Notes: generated by a model from the letters alone, not told the origin. A stretch of DNA of 15,746 bases from Porticoccaceae bacterium (GCA_003491845.1 DNBN01000132.1:1-15746); one strand, 5' to 3'. Positions 1 through 8,502 are shown, counted from the first letter of the stretch. Program-made: numbers and translations.

Positions 1-2
1 TT

Positions 3-83
3 GATATTGAAGGTGATATTGATAGCAACTTACAAGCACAAATTGTCGCGGTTGAAGGTGTTATGCGCGTGCGTCTGATTTAG
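3..83 (+). CDS. serA: C-terminal end of probable D-3-phosphoglycerate dehydrogenase (partial)
   Basis: Only the last 26 codons are inside the window, ending in TAG at 81-83. The visible tail begins DIEGDIDS and ends VEGVMRVRLI. This resembles the last beta-alpha-beta turn of the C-terminal ACT domain of SerA, where an acidic strand is followed by a helix and a final 'G-x-(I/M)-R-x-R' strand (the E. coli protein ends in a similar IRARLLY). SerA oxidises 3-phosphoglycerate in the first step of serine synthesis, and its ACT domain binds serine for feedback inhibition. The identification rests on a very short piece, so another ACT-domain protein is possible. Its last 23 bases overlap the 3' end of the opposite-strand regulator gene. 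Confidence 0.55.
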   Translation, partial: DIEGDIDSNLQAQIVAVEGVMRVRLI

Positions 84-1074
84 GTTCTGATGAGCCAAAT
101 AGTTTACCACGAACGGTCTGTCTATAGGCTCTTGGGCTATTGCCATACCACATACGAAAACGCGATGAAAACCAGCTAGCCTCAGAAAATCCACTCAAAC
201 TAGCTATGTCAACAATGGGTAAATCAGTGTTTTTTAATAGGTCGCATGCGAATGTCATACGGGTCTCGGTGATGTAAGCATTGGGGGTACATCCAAGGGC
301 ATCCTTAAAGCGGCGATTAAAAGTGCGCGTTGTCATACCAAATTGGCGAGCTATGGCGGTGATGGCCAGTGATTTGTTTAAATTGTCTTGTATCCATATT
401 TGCGCTTGGGCAATGGCTTCGTCATTATGGGCGCCGTGAGTTAGGCCAGTATTTCCAGAGGAATCAGATAGGTTGCGTATTTCATGGAAAAAGTTCCGCT
501 GTGCTTGACGCGAAATAATCCTTCCAAAGTATCTTTCGACCTGATGCATCATTATTTCAGCCATTGCATTGACACTAGCCGCACAATAGATGTTGCTATC
601 CTGTGTTGTAAAACGCTGGCGGTCAAGATTTATCCTTGGGTAGTCCTTTTGTAATGCGTCGAAATAGTGCCAGTGTGTAGTGGCTAATTTATGATTGAGA
701 AGGCCGGCTTCCGCTAAGAAACAGACCCCTGTCCCCACAGCGGTAATTGTACAGTTTGACTGATGCTGTTGTTGCAGCCATGCAAGATACTGCCAGTGTT
801 TAGATACCGTCGGTCTGGGGTTTCGCCACAGCGCAGGTATGTGAATAAGGTTGTTGTCTGTGCATTCTTCTAAAAGATGTGTCGGCAGTATATCAAACCC
901 TGATGATGTGCTGACGGGTAAACCGTCAGCGCTAACACGTCTAATTTCTAGGGGTTGGATTGCCGATCGGCTGCCGACAGCCATTGCCTGAGCAAAATGG
1001 AAAATTTCCGCGGCCAATGTGCTACTAGAGACCAGCATGTTGTTGCATAATAGCAGTGTGAGTTTGAGCGCCAT
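61..1074 (-). CDS. GlxA-type AraC-family transcriptional regulator (DJ-1/PfpI-like domain + AraC HTH)
   Basis: The 337-residue protein has two domains. Residues about 5-190 form a DJ-1/PfpI-like (class I glutamine amidotransferase-like) fold. Its nucleophile-elbow region GTGVCFLAEAGLL has Cys118 and is followed by ATTHW, as in GlxA/FtrA-type regulators. Residues about 220-320 are an AraC-type double helix-turn-helix: the first around IAITAIARQFGMTTRTFNRRF-like sequence (near 238-256), the second around IVDIASLSGFSEASWFSSRF (287-306), then the usual NSPRAYR end. Such proteins are cytoplasmic DNA-binding activators. The inducer cannot be predicted; in this family the amidotransferase-like domain is a ligand or sensor module, not a known enzyme. 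The ATG at 1072-1074 has no clear Shine-Dalgarno sequence. It is divergent from fabY across about 116 bases, so it may act there, but this is only inference. Confidence 0.88.
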   Translation of the reverse strand: MALKLTLLLCNNMLVSSSTLAAEIFHFAQAMAVGSRSAIQPLEIRRVSADGLPVSTSSGFDILPTHLLEECTDNNLIHIPALWRNPRPTVSKHWQYLAWLQQQHQSNCTITAVGTGVCFLAEAGLLNHKLATTHWHYFDALQKDYPRINLDRQRFTTQDSNIYCAASVNAMAEIMMHQVERYFGRIISRQAQRNFFHEIRNLSDSSGNTGLTHGAHNDEAIAQAQIWIQDNLNKSLAITAIARQFGMTTRTFNRRFKDALGCTPNAYITETRMTFACDLLKNTDLPIVDIASLSGFSEASWFSSRFRMWYGNSPRAYRQTVRGKLFGSSEPKSDARA

Positions 1075-1190
1075 ACTTTTACTGCATTAGATGAATTGGC
1101 TAGTATACAATAGTTTTTGGCTTATTAATGAAAGAACGAACCTGTTAAAAGAGTTAATATACACAGCATCCGCCATCTAGAGATTTATTT

Positions 1191-3083
1191 ATGCCTCATT
1201 CATTGCCTGTCATCGTCGGTTTCGGAGGATTTAATGCCGCAGGGCGTAGTTCATCTCACCAAGCTTTCCGTCGTATGGTGCTGGCATCACTCCCCTCTGC
1301 TGAGCAGCACAAAACCATTGTTGGACTTGCTTGTTTAATGGGTTTGGTGAGACCAGAGAAAGACCTCTATGTTGACGTGCTTGGCATAGAGTTAACGTTC
1401 GTTGGTGTTTCAGATAAGTATCGCAAAGCCGTGCTTGAGGGAACCCTAGTGCGCAAAATTGAACACTTCGATGCCTCTAGTGTAAAGGGTAATCGTAAGA
1501 TTAGATTTTCTGACCAAACTTCTACAACTTTTATACTTGCAAAGCGTGATGTGCCTAAAATGCTGCCGCCAGAGTGGCAGATTCAAGAGAGAGAAGACGG
1601 TGATGTAGATGTTGTCTTATCCGGAGATAATCAATTTTTTGTTGCCAGTAAACACGAGTTAGCTGCTAAGGCCGCTGGTCAGTTGCCTAGAGGTTTCGAT
1701 TTGTCCAAGCAATATAATGCTCGATTTCATCCCAGAGGCCTTCAAATGGCATTGTTGGGGGCAAGTGATGCAGTTCATTCCATGGGTATTCCTTGGGAAA
1801 CTGCTGCATCTAGGGTCATGCCGGATCAAGTGGGCGTTTATTCATCCAGTGTATATGGTCAAATTGATGAAGAAAGTATGTTAGGTTTGTTACAGGCTAA
1901 ACTAAAAGGTGAGCGTACCACCGCGAAACAAAATGCCCTTAGTCTTAATTCTATGCCAGCTGATTTTGTTAATGCTTATGTGCTTGGCAGTGTTGGTCAT
2001 ACTGAGGCCACTGCCGGAGCCTGTGCTAGTTTTCTGTATTGCCTTCAGTCAGCGGTAAGGGATCTTCGCAGTGGGCGCCGTCGTATCGCTATTGTTGGAA
2101 ACGCTGAAGCCCCAATTTCTCCTGAAATGTCAGAAGGATTCTCTAATATGGGTGCCTTGGGTAGCGATGAAAACCTTGCGCGTATTGAGGGTACTGCTAT
2201 ACCAGATTGGCGCAAGGCGAGTCGACCTTTTGGTGATAATTGTGGTTTTACGCTATCTGAGGGCACACAGTACATTGTGCTTATGGATGACCAGCTAGCT
2301 ATAGAGTTAGGTGCAGATATCCACGGAGCCGTTCCTGAGGTGTTTATTAACGCAGATGGGTTAAAAAAATCTATTTCCTCGCCGGGGGTAGGTAATTATA
2401 TTTCTTTTGCCAAAGCGGTGGCAGCAGCGGTAAAAATTGTGGGTATAGAGGGAGTGCAAAGGCGCAGTTTTGTTCATGCTCATGGTTCAAGTACACCGGC
2501 AAACCGAGTTACGGAATCTGAAATTATTAGTCAAGTTGCTGCCACATTCGAAATTGACCATTGGCCAGTGACTGCCGTTAAATCCTATGTTGGTCACACC
2601 ATAGCGGCGGCTAGTGGAGACCAATTAGTGTCTGCATTAGGGACCTTTAAATATAAGTTAATACCGGGTATTAAAACAGTTCCCAAAATTGCTGATGATG
2701 TCAATCAGGCCCATCTTCGTTTCGCACTTGAAGATATTGATGTGGGCAGTCAAGGTATAGAAGTTGCCTTTATTAATTCAAAGGGTTTTGGCGGTAACAA
2801 TGCCACCGCTGTTGTTCTTTCCGCAGAGAAAACAAATGCTATGTTAGAGCAGCGCTATGGGGACCAGTTTACTCGTTATATTGATCGACGAGAGAGTACT
2901 CGAAAAGCTGCCCGTGACTATGAAAATAAAGCAGATCTTGGTCGATTAGACGTTATCTATCGTTTCGGTGAGGACATGATTGAAGAAAAAAACATACTTA
3001 TCACGCAAACTAATATCCGTATTCCAGGATATGCTTCGCCGATTGAGTTCAGTGTTGAAAATCCTTGGAAAGATATGCAGTAA
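1191..3083 (+). CDS. fabY: FabY-class beta-ketoacyl-ACP synthase
   Basis: This 630-residue condensing enzyme is far longer than FabB or FabF (about 410 residues) and matches the size and layout of Pseudomonas aeruginosa FabY (about 634 residues). FabY joins acetyl-CoA to malonyl-ACP to start fatty acid synthesis where FabH is absent or minor. Roughly 170 residues precede the thiolase-fold core. The core has the nucleophile Cys278 in AGACAS, His431 in VHAHGSSTP, and Lys464 and His469 in VKSYVGHT, giving a full Cys-His-His set with the structural lysine. The glycine-rich strand SKGFGGNNA (530-538) is also present. A tail of about 80 residues follows the core. The ATG has only a weak ribosome site (AGAG, 8 bases upstream). 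The gene stands alone on its strand and its last 35 bases overlap the 3' end of the opposite protease gene. Subclass assignment is from length and motif layout, not a search. Confidence 0.88.
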   Translation: MPHSLPVIVGFGGFNAAGRSSSHQAFRRMVLASLPSAEQHKTIVGLACLMGLVRPEKDLYVDVLGIELTFVGVSDKYRKAVLEGTLVRKIEHFDASSVKGNRKIRFSDQTSTTFILAKRDVPKMLPPEWQIQEREDGDVDVVLSGDNQFFVASKHELAAKAAGQLPRGFDLSKQYNARFHPRGLQMALLGASDAVHSMGIPWETAASRVMPDQVGVYSSSVYGQIDEESMLGLLQAKLKGERTTAKQNALSLNSMPADFVNAYVLGSVGHTEATAGACASFLYCLQSAVRDLRSGRRRIAIVGNAEAPISPEMSEGFSNMGALGSDENLARIEGTAIPDWRKASRPFGDNCGFTLSEGTQYIVLMDDQLAIELGADIHGAVPEVFINADGLKKSISSPGVGNYISFAKAVAAAVKIVGIEGVQRRSFVHAHGSSTPANRVTESEIISQVAATFEIDHWPVTAVKSYVGHTIAAASGDQLVSALGTFKYKLIPGIKTVPKIADDVNQAHLRFALEDIDVGSQGIEVAFINSKGFGGNNATAVVLSAEKTNAMLEQRYGDQFTRYIDRRESTRKAARDYENKADLGRLDVIYRFGEDMIEEKNILITQTNIRIPGYASPIEFSVENPWKDMQ

Positions 3084-3921
3084 ACCGTTTGAGTTCTGAG
3101 ATTGTGCCTAGATCTATTTTTCTGCCTTGGTTAATCAATTCTTCTGCATTTGGCAGTGCCCCGCGTGGTATTGTTGCGACGTTATTATTTTTGGCAAGTA
3201 AAAGAGTACCCCCGTGAACGCCCAGAATAGATTTTGTTTTCACATCGACTAGTGGCCCTCCTGAGGCTCCTCTTCCAGCATCACAGTCATGTAATAAGAG
3301 ATAGTTACTAGCAAACTGAGCAGATGTATAAAGGTTACAGTGCTGACTAATACTGATGTTATCTTGATCTTCGTTATACCCAATCAAATGCACCGACACT
3401 TCATTCTGTGCAATTTGTAAGTTCAGACCGGGATCAGACAGGGGGGATTTGAGCGAAATGAAGACTATATCGTGATCGGCCTGCTGAATTTTATTATTGG
3501 TTAGAGGTGAAAAGTTATGTCGCGAAATTTTATCAAAATCAATGCCTGACAGTCTCTTTCCTTGCGGGCGATAGACGCATTTTTTATAGGCTACCGAGGT
3601 TCCAGCGTGATATAAAACATGGGCTGCGCTTACAATAATAGAATGCTTTTTATGTGCATAGCTTGGTGGGATACGAATATGAGCTGCGGTTCCTCTAAGT
3701 TGACCGTCACAGAAGATAGTCCCCAAAGATTTGATTAAGTGATCTGGTGCGGGTACACGCTGATCTTCAACACCATTTGCGCTGTTACCATCACCAAAAA
3801 TAGCGGCCATTAACGAGGTGCTGGTTAACATAAAACAAATAAACATAAGGGTGTAGTCGCCCATTTTGTTGCAGGTCCACCTCAGTATGGCAACTATAAT
3901 CTTAGCTTTTATGAGTATCAC
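3049..3921 (-). CDS. Secreted trypsin-like serine protease
   Basis: The 290-residue product has a chymotrypsin-fold catalytic triad: His101 in VSAAHVLY, Asp151 in ADHDIVFISLK, and Ser220 in GRGASGGPLVD. A hydrophobic stretch at about 24-39 (LMFICFMLTSTSLMA) preceded by Lys19 looks like a signal peptide or anchor, so the enzyme probably acts in the periplasm or outside. Four cysteines (71, 115, 195, 213) downstream of that stretch could form disulfides, which fits export. There is no PDZ domain, so it is not DegP/DegS-like. The GTG start (3919-3921) shares one base with the rsmE stop codon (TAGTG) and has GGGGTG about 10 bases upstream. A later ATG at 3862-3864 (Met20) is the main alternative and would leave an n-region without positive charge. 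The substrate is unknown; V8/glutamyl-endopeptidase-like or trypsin-like specificity cannot be told apart here. Confidence 0.85.
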   Translation of the reverse strand: MILIKAKIIVAILRWTCNKMGDYTLMFICFMLTSTSLMAAIFGDGNSANGVEDQRVPAPDHLIKSLGTIFCDGQLRGTAAHIRIPPSYAHKKHSIIVSAAHVLYHAGTSVAYKKCVYRPQGKRLSGIDFDKISRHNFSPLTNNKIQQADHDIVFISLKSPLSDPGLNLQIAQNEVSVHLIGYNEDQDNISISQHCNLYTSAQFASNYLLLHDCDAGRGASGGPLVDVKTKSILGVHGGTLLLAKNNNVATIPRGALPNAEELINQGRKIDLGTISELKRFTAYLSKDFQH

Positions 3922-4652
3922 TACGCCATATCACCCCATAAAGATTGTGCTATGCTGATTGCCGCAAGGGGCGCCGTCTCGGTCCGTAAAACACGCGGGC
4001 CTATCTTCGCTGCAATATAGCCTCTAAGTTGAGCCACGTTAATTTCTGTATCAGAGAGGCCACCTTCTGGGCCCACTAGCAGGATGAGTTTGCTTAGGCT
4101 ATTTTGAAGTTGCGCTATGGATTTTTCGGTGCGGTGGTGCAGAACAACTTTATGTCCTTTTTCGGTAGACTGGAGCCATTGGTCCAAGTTAAGTGGCTTA
4201 TTGATGGTTGGAATCATGTTACGCTGACATTGCTCGCAGGCGCTTATGGCGATTTTCTGCCAATGACCTCGTTTTTTCTCTATCCGCGCTTCAGATAATT
4301 TAACTTCCGTGCGTTCGGTAAATAAAGGCGTAATCTGCTGAACGCCAAGCTCGGTGGCTTTTTGAACTAGCCAATCCATTCGATCACCGCGAGATATTCC
4401 AATAGCTAAATGAATCTGCAACGGAGACTCTCGGTCTACGGCGACGAACTGAGTAATTAGTGCGTCACCCTTGTTTTTATTGAGACTCAAAATTTCTGCT
4501 TTGTATTCTCCACCCTCACCATTAAACAAATAAATTTCTTGTCCTTCTGTCATTCTTAGTGCCGAGGCCAAATAATTACAGGCGCTTTTATCTAGGGCAA
4601 GCTTTTGATCTATTGTCATACGCTGTTGGCTGTAGAGTCGCGGTGTGCGCAT
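3921..4652 (-). CDS. rsmE: 16S rRNA (uracil-1498-N3)-methyltransferase RsmE
   Basis: RsmE is a SPOUT-class enzyme that uses S-adenosylmethionine to methylate N3 of U1498 in 16S rRNA of the assembled 30S subunit. Seen here: the N-terminal PUA-like RNA-binding region begins MRTPRLY. The central signature is DWLVQKATELGVQ...TERTEVKL. The knotted SAM-binding C-terminus has LLVGPEGGLSDTEI and LGxxVLRTETAPLAAI-like sequence (here IGPRVLRTETAPLAAI). The ATG at 4650-4652 is preferred over the in-frame TTG at 4656-4658, because the GAGG ribosome site lies 8 bases before the ATG but only 2 before the TTG. The resulting 243 residues equal the E. coli length. The enzyme consumes SAM and lies just past the terminator of the metK-ahcY unit. 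Its stop codon overlaps the GTG of the following protease gene. Confidence 0.96.
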   Translation of the reverse strand: MRTPRLYSQQRMTIDQKLALDKSACNYLASALRMTEGQEIYLFNGEGGEYKAEILSLNKNKGDALITQFVAVDRESPLQIHLAIGISRGDRMDWLVQKATELGVQQITPLFTERTEVKLSEARIEKKRGHWQKIAISACEQCQRNMIPTINKPLNLDQWLQSTEKGHKVVLHHRTEKSIAQLQNSLSKLILLVGPEGGLSDTEINVAQLRGYIAAKIGPRVLRTETAPLAAISIAQSLWGDMA

Positions 4653-4725
4653 GCTCAATACCTCTTTATTAAATGTGTAAGATTACGATAAAAATAGCTA
4701 CAAATCTGCTGTTAAAGGAAAACAT

Positions 4726-4762
4726 AAAAAAACCCCTAGTCCCAGGGATAGAACTAAGGGTT
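4726..4762 (-). terminator. Intrinsic terminator after ahcY
   Basis: Read on the minus strand, an arm of 12 bases (AACCCTTAGTTC, 4762-4751) can pair with GGACTAGGGGTT (4742-4731) through Watson-Crick and two G-U pairs. The loop is 8 bases, and the stem runs straight into a T-run (the seven A's at 4726-4732 on the + strand). It lies 17 bases after the ahcY stop. It should end the regulator-metK-ahcY transcript and separate it from rsmE, which is read in the same direction. Confidence 0.85.
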
Positions 4763-4779
4763 AAACAAACTTTTAATTT

Positions 4780-6174
4780 TTAGTACTTGTAGGAATCACC
4801 TTTAAACGGCCCTTTTAGAGGTACATTGATATAGTCCGCTTGGTCTTGAGTAAGCTTGGTTATTACGCCACCAAAGCCGGCTACCATATATCCTGCAACT
4901 TCCTCATCAAGATGTTTAGGTAGAACCTCAACACGCAACAGTTCAGCCTGAGTTGCCGAGTCTTGAGCTGCAAATTGGCGTTTAAAAAGATCAATTTGTG
5001 CAAGAACCTGGTTAGCAAAAGAACCGTCCATGATGCGACTAGGATGTCCTGTGGCGTTGCCAAGATTAACCAGACGACCTTCAGCTAACAACAGCAAATG
5101 GTCGTTTTCAGCATGATCACGATACACCTTGTGCACCTGAGGTTTGATTTCCTCCCAGTGCCAATGCTCGCGCATAAAGGCGGTGTCAATTTCGTTATCA
5201 AAATGGCCAATATTACACACCACACAGCCACTTTTCAGGGCAGCTAATACGTCTGACCCACAGACATTATAATTACCTGTGCTAGTAACTAGCATATCTG
5301 TGTTACTTAGCAGTTCTGTGTTAACACCTTTTTTTACATCACCTTGAATATGTGTAGAGACTACCTCGAAACCATCTAGACATGCTTGCATGGCACAAAT
5401 GGGATCCACTTCGGTGATCTTTACGATCATACCTTCCTGACGTAGTGACTGTGCGGATCCTTTACCTACATCACCATAGCCGACAACCACCGCTTTTTTG
5501 CCTGAGAGCAAATGATCGGTTGCACGTTTTATGGCATCATTTAGGCTATGCCGGCAGCCATACTTGTTGTCACATTTTGATTTAGTTACTGAGTCATTAA
5601 CGTTGATAGCAGGTATCTTAAGTTCTCCTGCTTCAAGCATTTCATAAAGGCGGTGAACGCCTGTGGTGGTCTCTTCAGTGACTCCGTGAACTTCAGTTAA
5701 CACCTGTGGATATTTTTGATGAAGTAACGACGTCAGGTCGCCACCATCATCAAGCACCATATTGGCATTCCAAGGCACACCATTTTTCAATACTTGTTGC
5801 TCTAAACACCACTCATACTCTTCTTCTGTCTCACCTTTCCAGGCGAATACAGGCGTGCCATTGGCAGCAACCGCAGCAGCAGCATGGTCCTGTGTAGAGA
5901 AAATGTTGCATGAAGTCCAGCGCACTTCTGCGCCAAGTGTTTCAAGTGTTTCAATTAATACGGCTGTTTGAATTGTCATGTGAATACAGCCAAGAATACG
6001 CGCGCCAAACAGGGGTTGTTCGCTGCGATATTTTTCGCGCAGTGCAATCAGTGCTGGCATCTCAGATTCGGCGATGGAAATTTCTTTTCGTCCCCAGTCA
6101 GCCAACGAAATATCGGCGACTTTATAATCATTGGAGCCTTTTTTTGCGTCTAAAGCATGGATAGTTGCAGTCAT
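4780..6174 (-). CDS. ahcY: Adenosylhomocysteinase (S-adenosylhomocysteine hydrolase)
   Basis: The enzyme reversibly splits S-adenosylhomocysteine into homocysteine and adenosine, clearing the inhibitory product of SAM-dependent methylation. The 464-residue product is full length and begins within the usual [15 protein letters not shown] block. Substrate residues include the DDGGD run (142-146) and [16 protein letters not shown] (191-206), which carries the conserved Lys and Asp. The NAD-binding glycine motif GYGDVGKG spans 232-239. The C-terminus GDSYKY has the conserved Lys-Tyr that reaches the NAD site of the partner subunit. An AAGGA ribosome site precedes the ATG. It follows metK by 39 bases with no terminator between them, so the two are very likely cotranscribed. 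It is a cytoplasmic tetramer in the known family. Confidence 0.98.
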   Translation of the reverse strand: MTATIHALDAKKGSNDYKVADISLADWGRKEISIAESEMPALIALREKYRSEQPLFGARILGCIHMTIQTAVLIETLETLGAEVRWTSCNIFSTQDHAAAAVAANGTPVFAWKGETEEEYEWCLEQQVLKNGVPWNANMVLDDGGDLTSLLHQKYPQVLTEVHGVTEETTTGVHRLYEMLEAGELKIPAINVNDSVTKSKCDNKYGCRHSLNDAIKRATDHLLSGKKAVVVGYGDVGKGSAQSLRQEGMIVKITEVDPICAMQACLDGFEVVSTHIQGDVKKGVNTELLSNTDMLVTSTGNYNVCGSDVLAALKSGCVVCNIGHFDNEIDTAFMREHWHWEEIKPQVHKVYRDHAENDHLLLLAEGRLVNLGNATGHPSRIMDGSFANQVLAQIDLFKRQFAAQDSATQAELLRVEVLPKHLDEEVAGYMVAGFGGVITKLTQDQADYINVPLKGPFKGDSYKY

Positions 6175-6213
6175 AAATGTGTTCCTTTTGTGTCTGTTGT
6201 TGATCTATTAATA

Positions 6214-7368
6214 TTACAGCGCTCTTTTTAGTTGCACTGCTTTATCGGTTTTTTCCCAAGTAAAGGTTTCTGCTTCTCGGCCAAAGTGACCATAGGCTGC
6301 AGTAGGTTGATAGATAGGCTTGAGTAGATCGAGCATCGCAATCAGGCCGCCAGGACGAAGGTCAAAGTTTTCAGCAACCAATTGTTCTATTTCATGATCT
6401 GGTAGCTTTCCAGTCCCATAGGTATCAATGCTAATCGACGTGGGCTCAGAGACTCCAATGGCATAAGATACCTGGATTTCGCAACGCTCGGCAATACCCG
6501 CAGCTACAATATTCTTAGCAACATAGCGCCCCGCATAGGCTGCAGAACGATCAACCTTGGTGGGATCTTTGCCTGAAAAAGCACCGCCACCGTGATGGGC
6601 CATGCCGCCGTAGGTATCAACGATTATTTTACGCCCGGTAAGGCCGCAATCTCCTACAGGTCCACCTATGATGAATTGACCGGTAGGATTAATGTGATAT
6701 TGGGTTTTTGCATGCAGCCACTCTTCAGGTAATACAGGCGCAATAATTTCTGAACGCACAGCTTCTTGTAACTCTCTAAGTGAAATGCTTGGATCATGCT
6801 GAGTAGACAATACTACGGCTTCTACGGATACAGGTTTCCCTTGGTCGTAACGGAGAGTAACCTGACTTTTTGCATCCGGACGCAACCATGGCAGTTGGCC
6901 GTTTTTCCGTAATTCAGCTTGCCGTTTTACCAACAAATGTGAGTAGTGAATAGGGGCGGGCATAAGTACCGATGTTTCATCCGAGGCATAACCAAACATT
7001 AGTCCTTGATCGCCGGCACCAATATTCTTTGCTTCTGCAGCGTCAACCCCTTGAGCAATATCATTTGATTGTTTGCCAATGGCATTGAGTACTGCACAGG
7101 TATTGCCATCAAAGCCAACATCAGAATTATCATAGCCAATATCAGTGATAACTTTGCGAACCACTTCTTCGAGATCTACGTAGGTGTTGGTTCTTACTTC
7201 TCCAGCAACAATTGTCATACCTGTTTTAACCATAGTTTCTACAGCGACTCTGGAGTTTGGATCATCTTTAATAATGGCATCAAGAATAGCATCAGAAATT
7301 TGGTCAGCCATTTTGTCTGGATGGCCCTCTGACACTGATTCTGAGGTAAATAGGCGATAAGTAGACAT
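6214..7368 (-). CDS. metK: S-adenosylmethionine synthetase
   Basis: MetK makes S-adenosylmethionine from methionine and ATP, releasing phosphate and diphosphate. From the ATG at 7366-7368 the product is 384 residues, the same as E. coli MetK. It opens with the ATP-site block [20 protein letters not shown] and carries both family signatures: [12 protein letters not shown] and the P-loop-like [19 protein letters not shown]. The reading frame stays open 32 codons further upstream into the regulator gene, but that extension has no family counterpart. An AAGGA ribosome site lies about 10 bases before the chosen ATG. The gene begins only 22 bases after the regulator stop and is followed by ahcY, so the three form one operon. 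MetK supplies the SAM whose spent form AhcY removes. Confidence 0.98.
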   Translation of the reverse strand: MSTYRLFTSESVSEGHPDKMADQISDAILDAIIKDDPNSRVAVETMVKTGMTIVAGEVRTNTYVDLEEVVRKVITDIGYDNSDVGFDGNTCAVLNAIGKQSNDIAQGVDAAEAKNIGAGDQGLMFGYASDETSVLMPAPIHYSHLLVKRQAELRKNGQLPWLRPDAKSQVTLRYDQGKPVSVEAVVLSTQHDPSISLRELQEAVRSEIIAPVLPEEWLHAKTQYHINPTGQFIIGGPVGDCGLTGRKIIVDTYGGMAHHGGGAFSGKDPTKVDRSAAYAGRYVAKNIVAAGIAERCEIQVSYAIGVSEPTSISIDTYGTGKLPDHEIEQLVAENFDLRPGGLIAMLDLLKPIYQPTAAYGHFGREAETFTWEKTDKAVQLKRAL

Positions 7369-7390
7369 AGTTTGCTTTTCCTTGCTTAAC

Positions 7391-8380
7391 TTAGTTTTTG
7401 TGAAATTGACGCAGTTGAATGCGAAAACCATTACGTTGTGTGAGATATAGACTATTACCTTCAATCAAGCCGGCAGATGCAGTCCAGCGGCTTAGAAATG
7501 CCGGTTCAAACCCAAGCCACAGATCGCCACATGATTGCTTCGTCCACTCCTGATCATGGGCGCAAAGCTCGGTTATCATTAACATACCTTGACTATGTAA
7601 AAGTTGGGCACAATCTTGAATGATATCAGCCGGACTAGGGTTGTGATGCAGCACCATATTGAGAGAAATAAAGTCAAATTTGTTTCCGAATTCGATTATT
7701 TTTTGAGTATTGCCAAAACAAAATTCCACATTTTTTATTTTTTGAGCAGAAACTCTAGTTACGCATTGTTCTAGCATTTCTTTGGAGTTATCTAGCGCAG
7801 TTACCTGATTAAATTCTAACGCCAGTGCTACCAAAAACTGGCCGTAACCAGCACCGACTTCCAATGCTGAATGCTTATTTGACATCTGCTTGGGTATAAA
7901 GCCAATCACACTTTCACCATAGTCAGACCAGCTTGCGATAAGGTCTTGATTTTCCTCAAAGCGATTAACGTTTTGATTGAAGAAGGCTACAGACGCTGCG
8001 CATCGATTGGCATTAATAGAGGATAATTTATCGGTATAGTTTTGGTCTAGATTAATGGAATCAATGGTTTGGAAGAGGCTATTTTGAAGATCAAACAGTG
8101 GGTCCTCAGCGGTTAATTCGTGGCGGCGATAAAAAATCGACGTACCTTCTCTCCGAGTTGCAACAAGCGATGCACTGGCAAGAATTTTAAGGTGATGACT
8201 CATGGCCGGTTGCTGAATTCCAAATACGGCGCAGAGCTCCAACACGCCATAGGCGTTTTGTTGCAGTACTTTGAGAATCTGCATGCGTAACGAGTCACCA
8301 GCGGCCTTACATAGGGCAGTAGCAGCGTCTGCGCTGTGGGCGTAATAGTGCTCTGGTGTTGGGGTGATGGCTAAAGACAT
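7391..8380 (-). CDS. ArsR-family regulator fused to a SAM methyltransferase domain, SahR-like
   Basis: An N-terminal winged helix of the ArsR type covers about residues 20-95 of the chosen product. It includes [18 protein letters not shown], the recognition-helix segment [13 protein letters not shown] and the wing [13 protein letters not shown] class I methyltransferase-like domain occupies the C-terminal two thirds, with motif I as [10 protein letters not shown], the acidic strand end [11 protein letters not shown], and [10 protein letters not shown]. Regulators of this fused type next to ahcY/metK are known in Proteobacteria as SahR, which senses S-adenosylhomocysteine; assigning that role here is inference from domain order and neighbours. 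It heads the operon with metK and ahcY. The frame opens at an ATG at 8405-8407, but that codon sits on a TATAAT-like -10 box. I therefore prefer the ATG at 8378-8380 (product starts [11 protein letters not shown]). ATG 8387-8389 is also possible, and none has a good ribosome site. The ELC of the family metal motif remains without its second Cys, so arsenic sensing is unlikely. Confidence 0.85.
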   Translation of the reverse strand: MSLAITPTPEHYYAHSADAATALCKAAGDSLRMQILKVLQQNAYGVLELCAVFGIQQPAMSHHLKILASASLVATRREGTSIFYRRHELTAEDPLFDLQNSLFQTIDSINLDQNYTDKLSSINANRCAASVAFFNQNVNRFEENQDLIASWSDYGESVIGFIPKQMSNKHSALEVGAGYGQFLVALALEFNQVTALDNSKEMLEQCVTRVSAQKIKNVEFCFGNTQKIIEFGNKFDFISLNMVLHHNPSPADIIQDCAQLLHSQGMLMITELCAHDQEWTKQSCGDLWLGFEPAFLSRWTASAGLIEGNSLYLTQRNGFRIQLRQFHKN

Positions 8381-8405
8381 GCGCAGCATTTTATCATGGA
8401 CTATC

Positions 8406-8432
8406 ATTATATCAATATATTTTTATATATAA
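8406..8432 (-). promoter_or_regulatory. Candidate promoter -10 box and AT-rich dyad in front of the SahR-like gene
   Basis: On the minus strand a perfect TATAAT lies at 8411-8406. It falls at one end of an imperfect inverted repeat (8407-8432) whose outer 6-base arms, TTATAT and ATATAA, match exactly around an A/T-only core plus one G-C pair. No good -35 hexamer sits 16-18 bases upstream, so activity may depend on another factor or the match may be chance in AT-rich DNA. A regulator-binding site overlapping its own promoter would fit self-control of the SAM-cycle operon. This is inference; I do not have a reliable SahR consensus to compare. Confidence 0.35.
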
Positions 8433-8473
8433 AATTAAGCACGGCTAATGAGAATATCGGTTTACTGATAACC

Positions 8474-8502
8474 TTGTCTGAGGGACAATGACCGCTCATT
8501 AT
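8474..8502 (+). promoter_or_regulatory. Candidate sigma-70 promoter of tkt
   Basis: TTGTCT (8474-8479) and CATTAT (8497-8502) each match four of six consensus bases and are separated by exactly 17 bases. This would place the transcript start about 20 bases before the tkt ATG, just upstream of a strong AGGAG ribosome site (8515-8519 region). Matches of this quality occur by chance, so confidence is limited. Confidence 0.35.

Noticed and set aside
1075..1190. Promoters in the divergent gap between the AraC-type gene and fabY
   Set aside because: TATACT (minus) and TACAAT (plus) resemble -10 boxes, but neither has a convincing -35 at the right spacing, so I do not call a promoter.
2045..2298. 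Short frames on both strands inside fabY
   Set aside because: They overlap the conserved catalytic part of fabY in other frames and show no protein-family features.
5706..6164. Several + strand reading frames opposite ahcY
   Set aside because: They lie entirely within the antisense of a well-conserved gene, have no recognisable motifs and no ribosome sites.
7369..7464. A 32-residue N-terminal extension of MetK reading into the regulator gene
   Set aside because: The extension has no family counterpart, overlaps the upstream gene, and the internal ATG at 7366-7368 has a ribosome site and gives the standard 384-residue protein.
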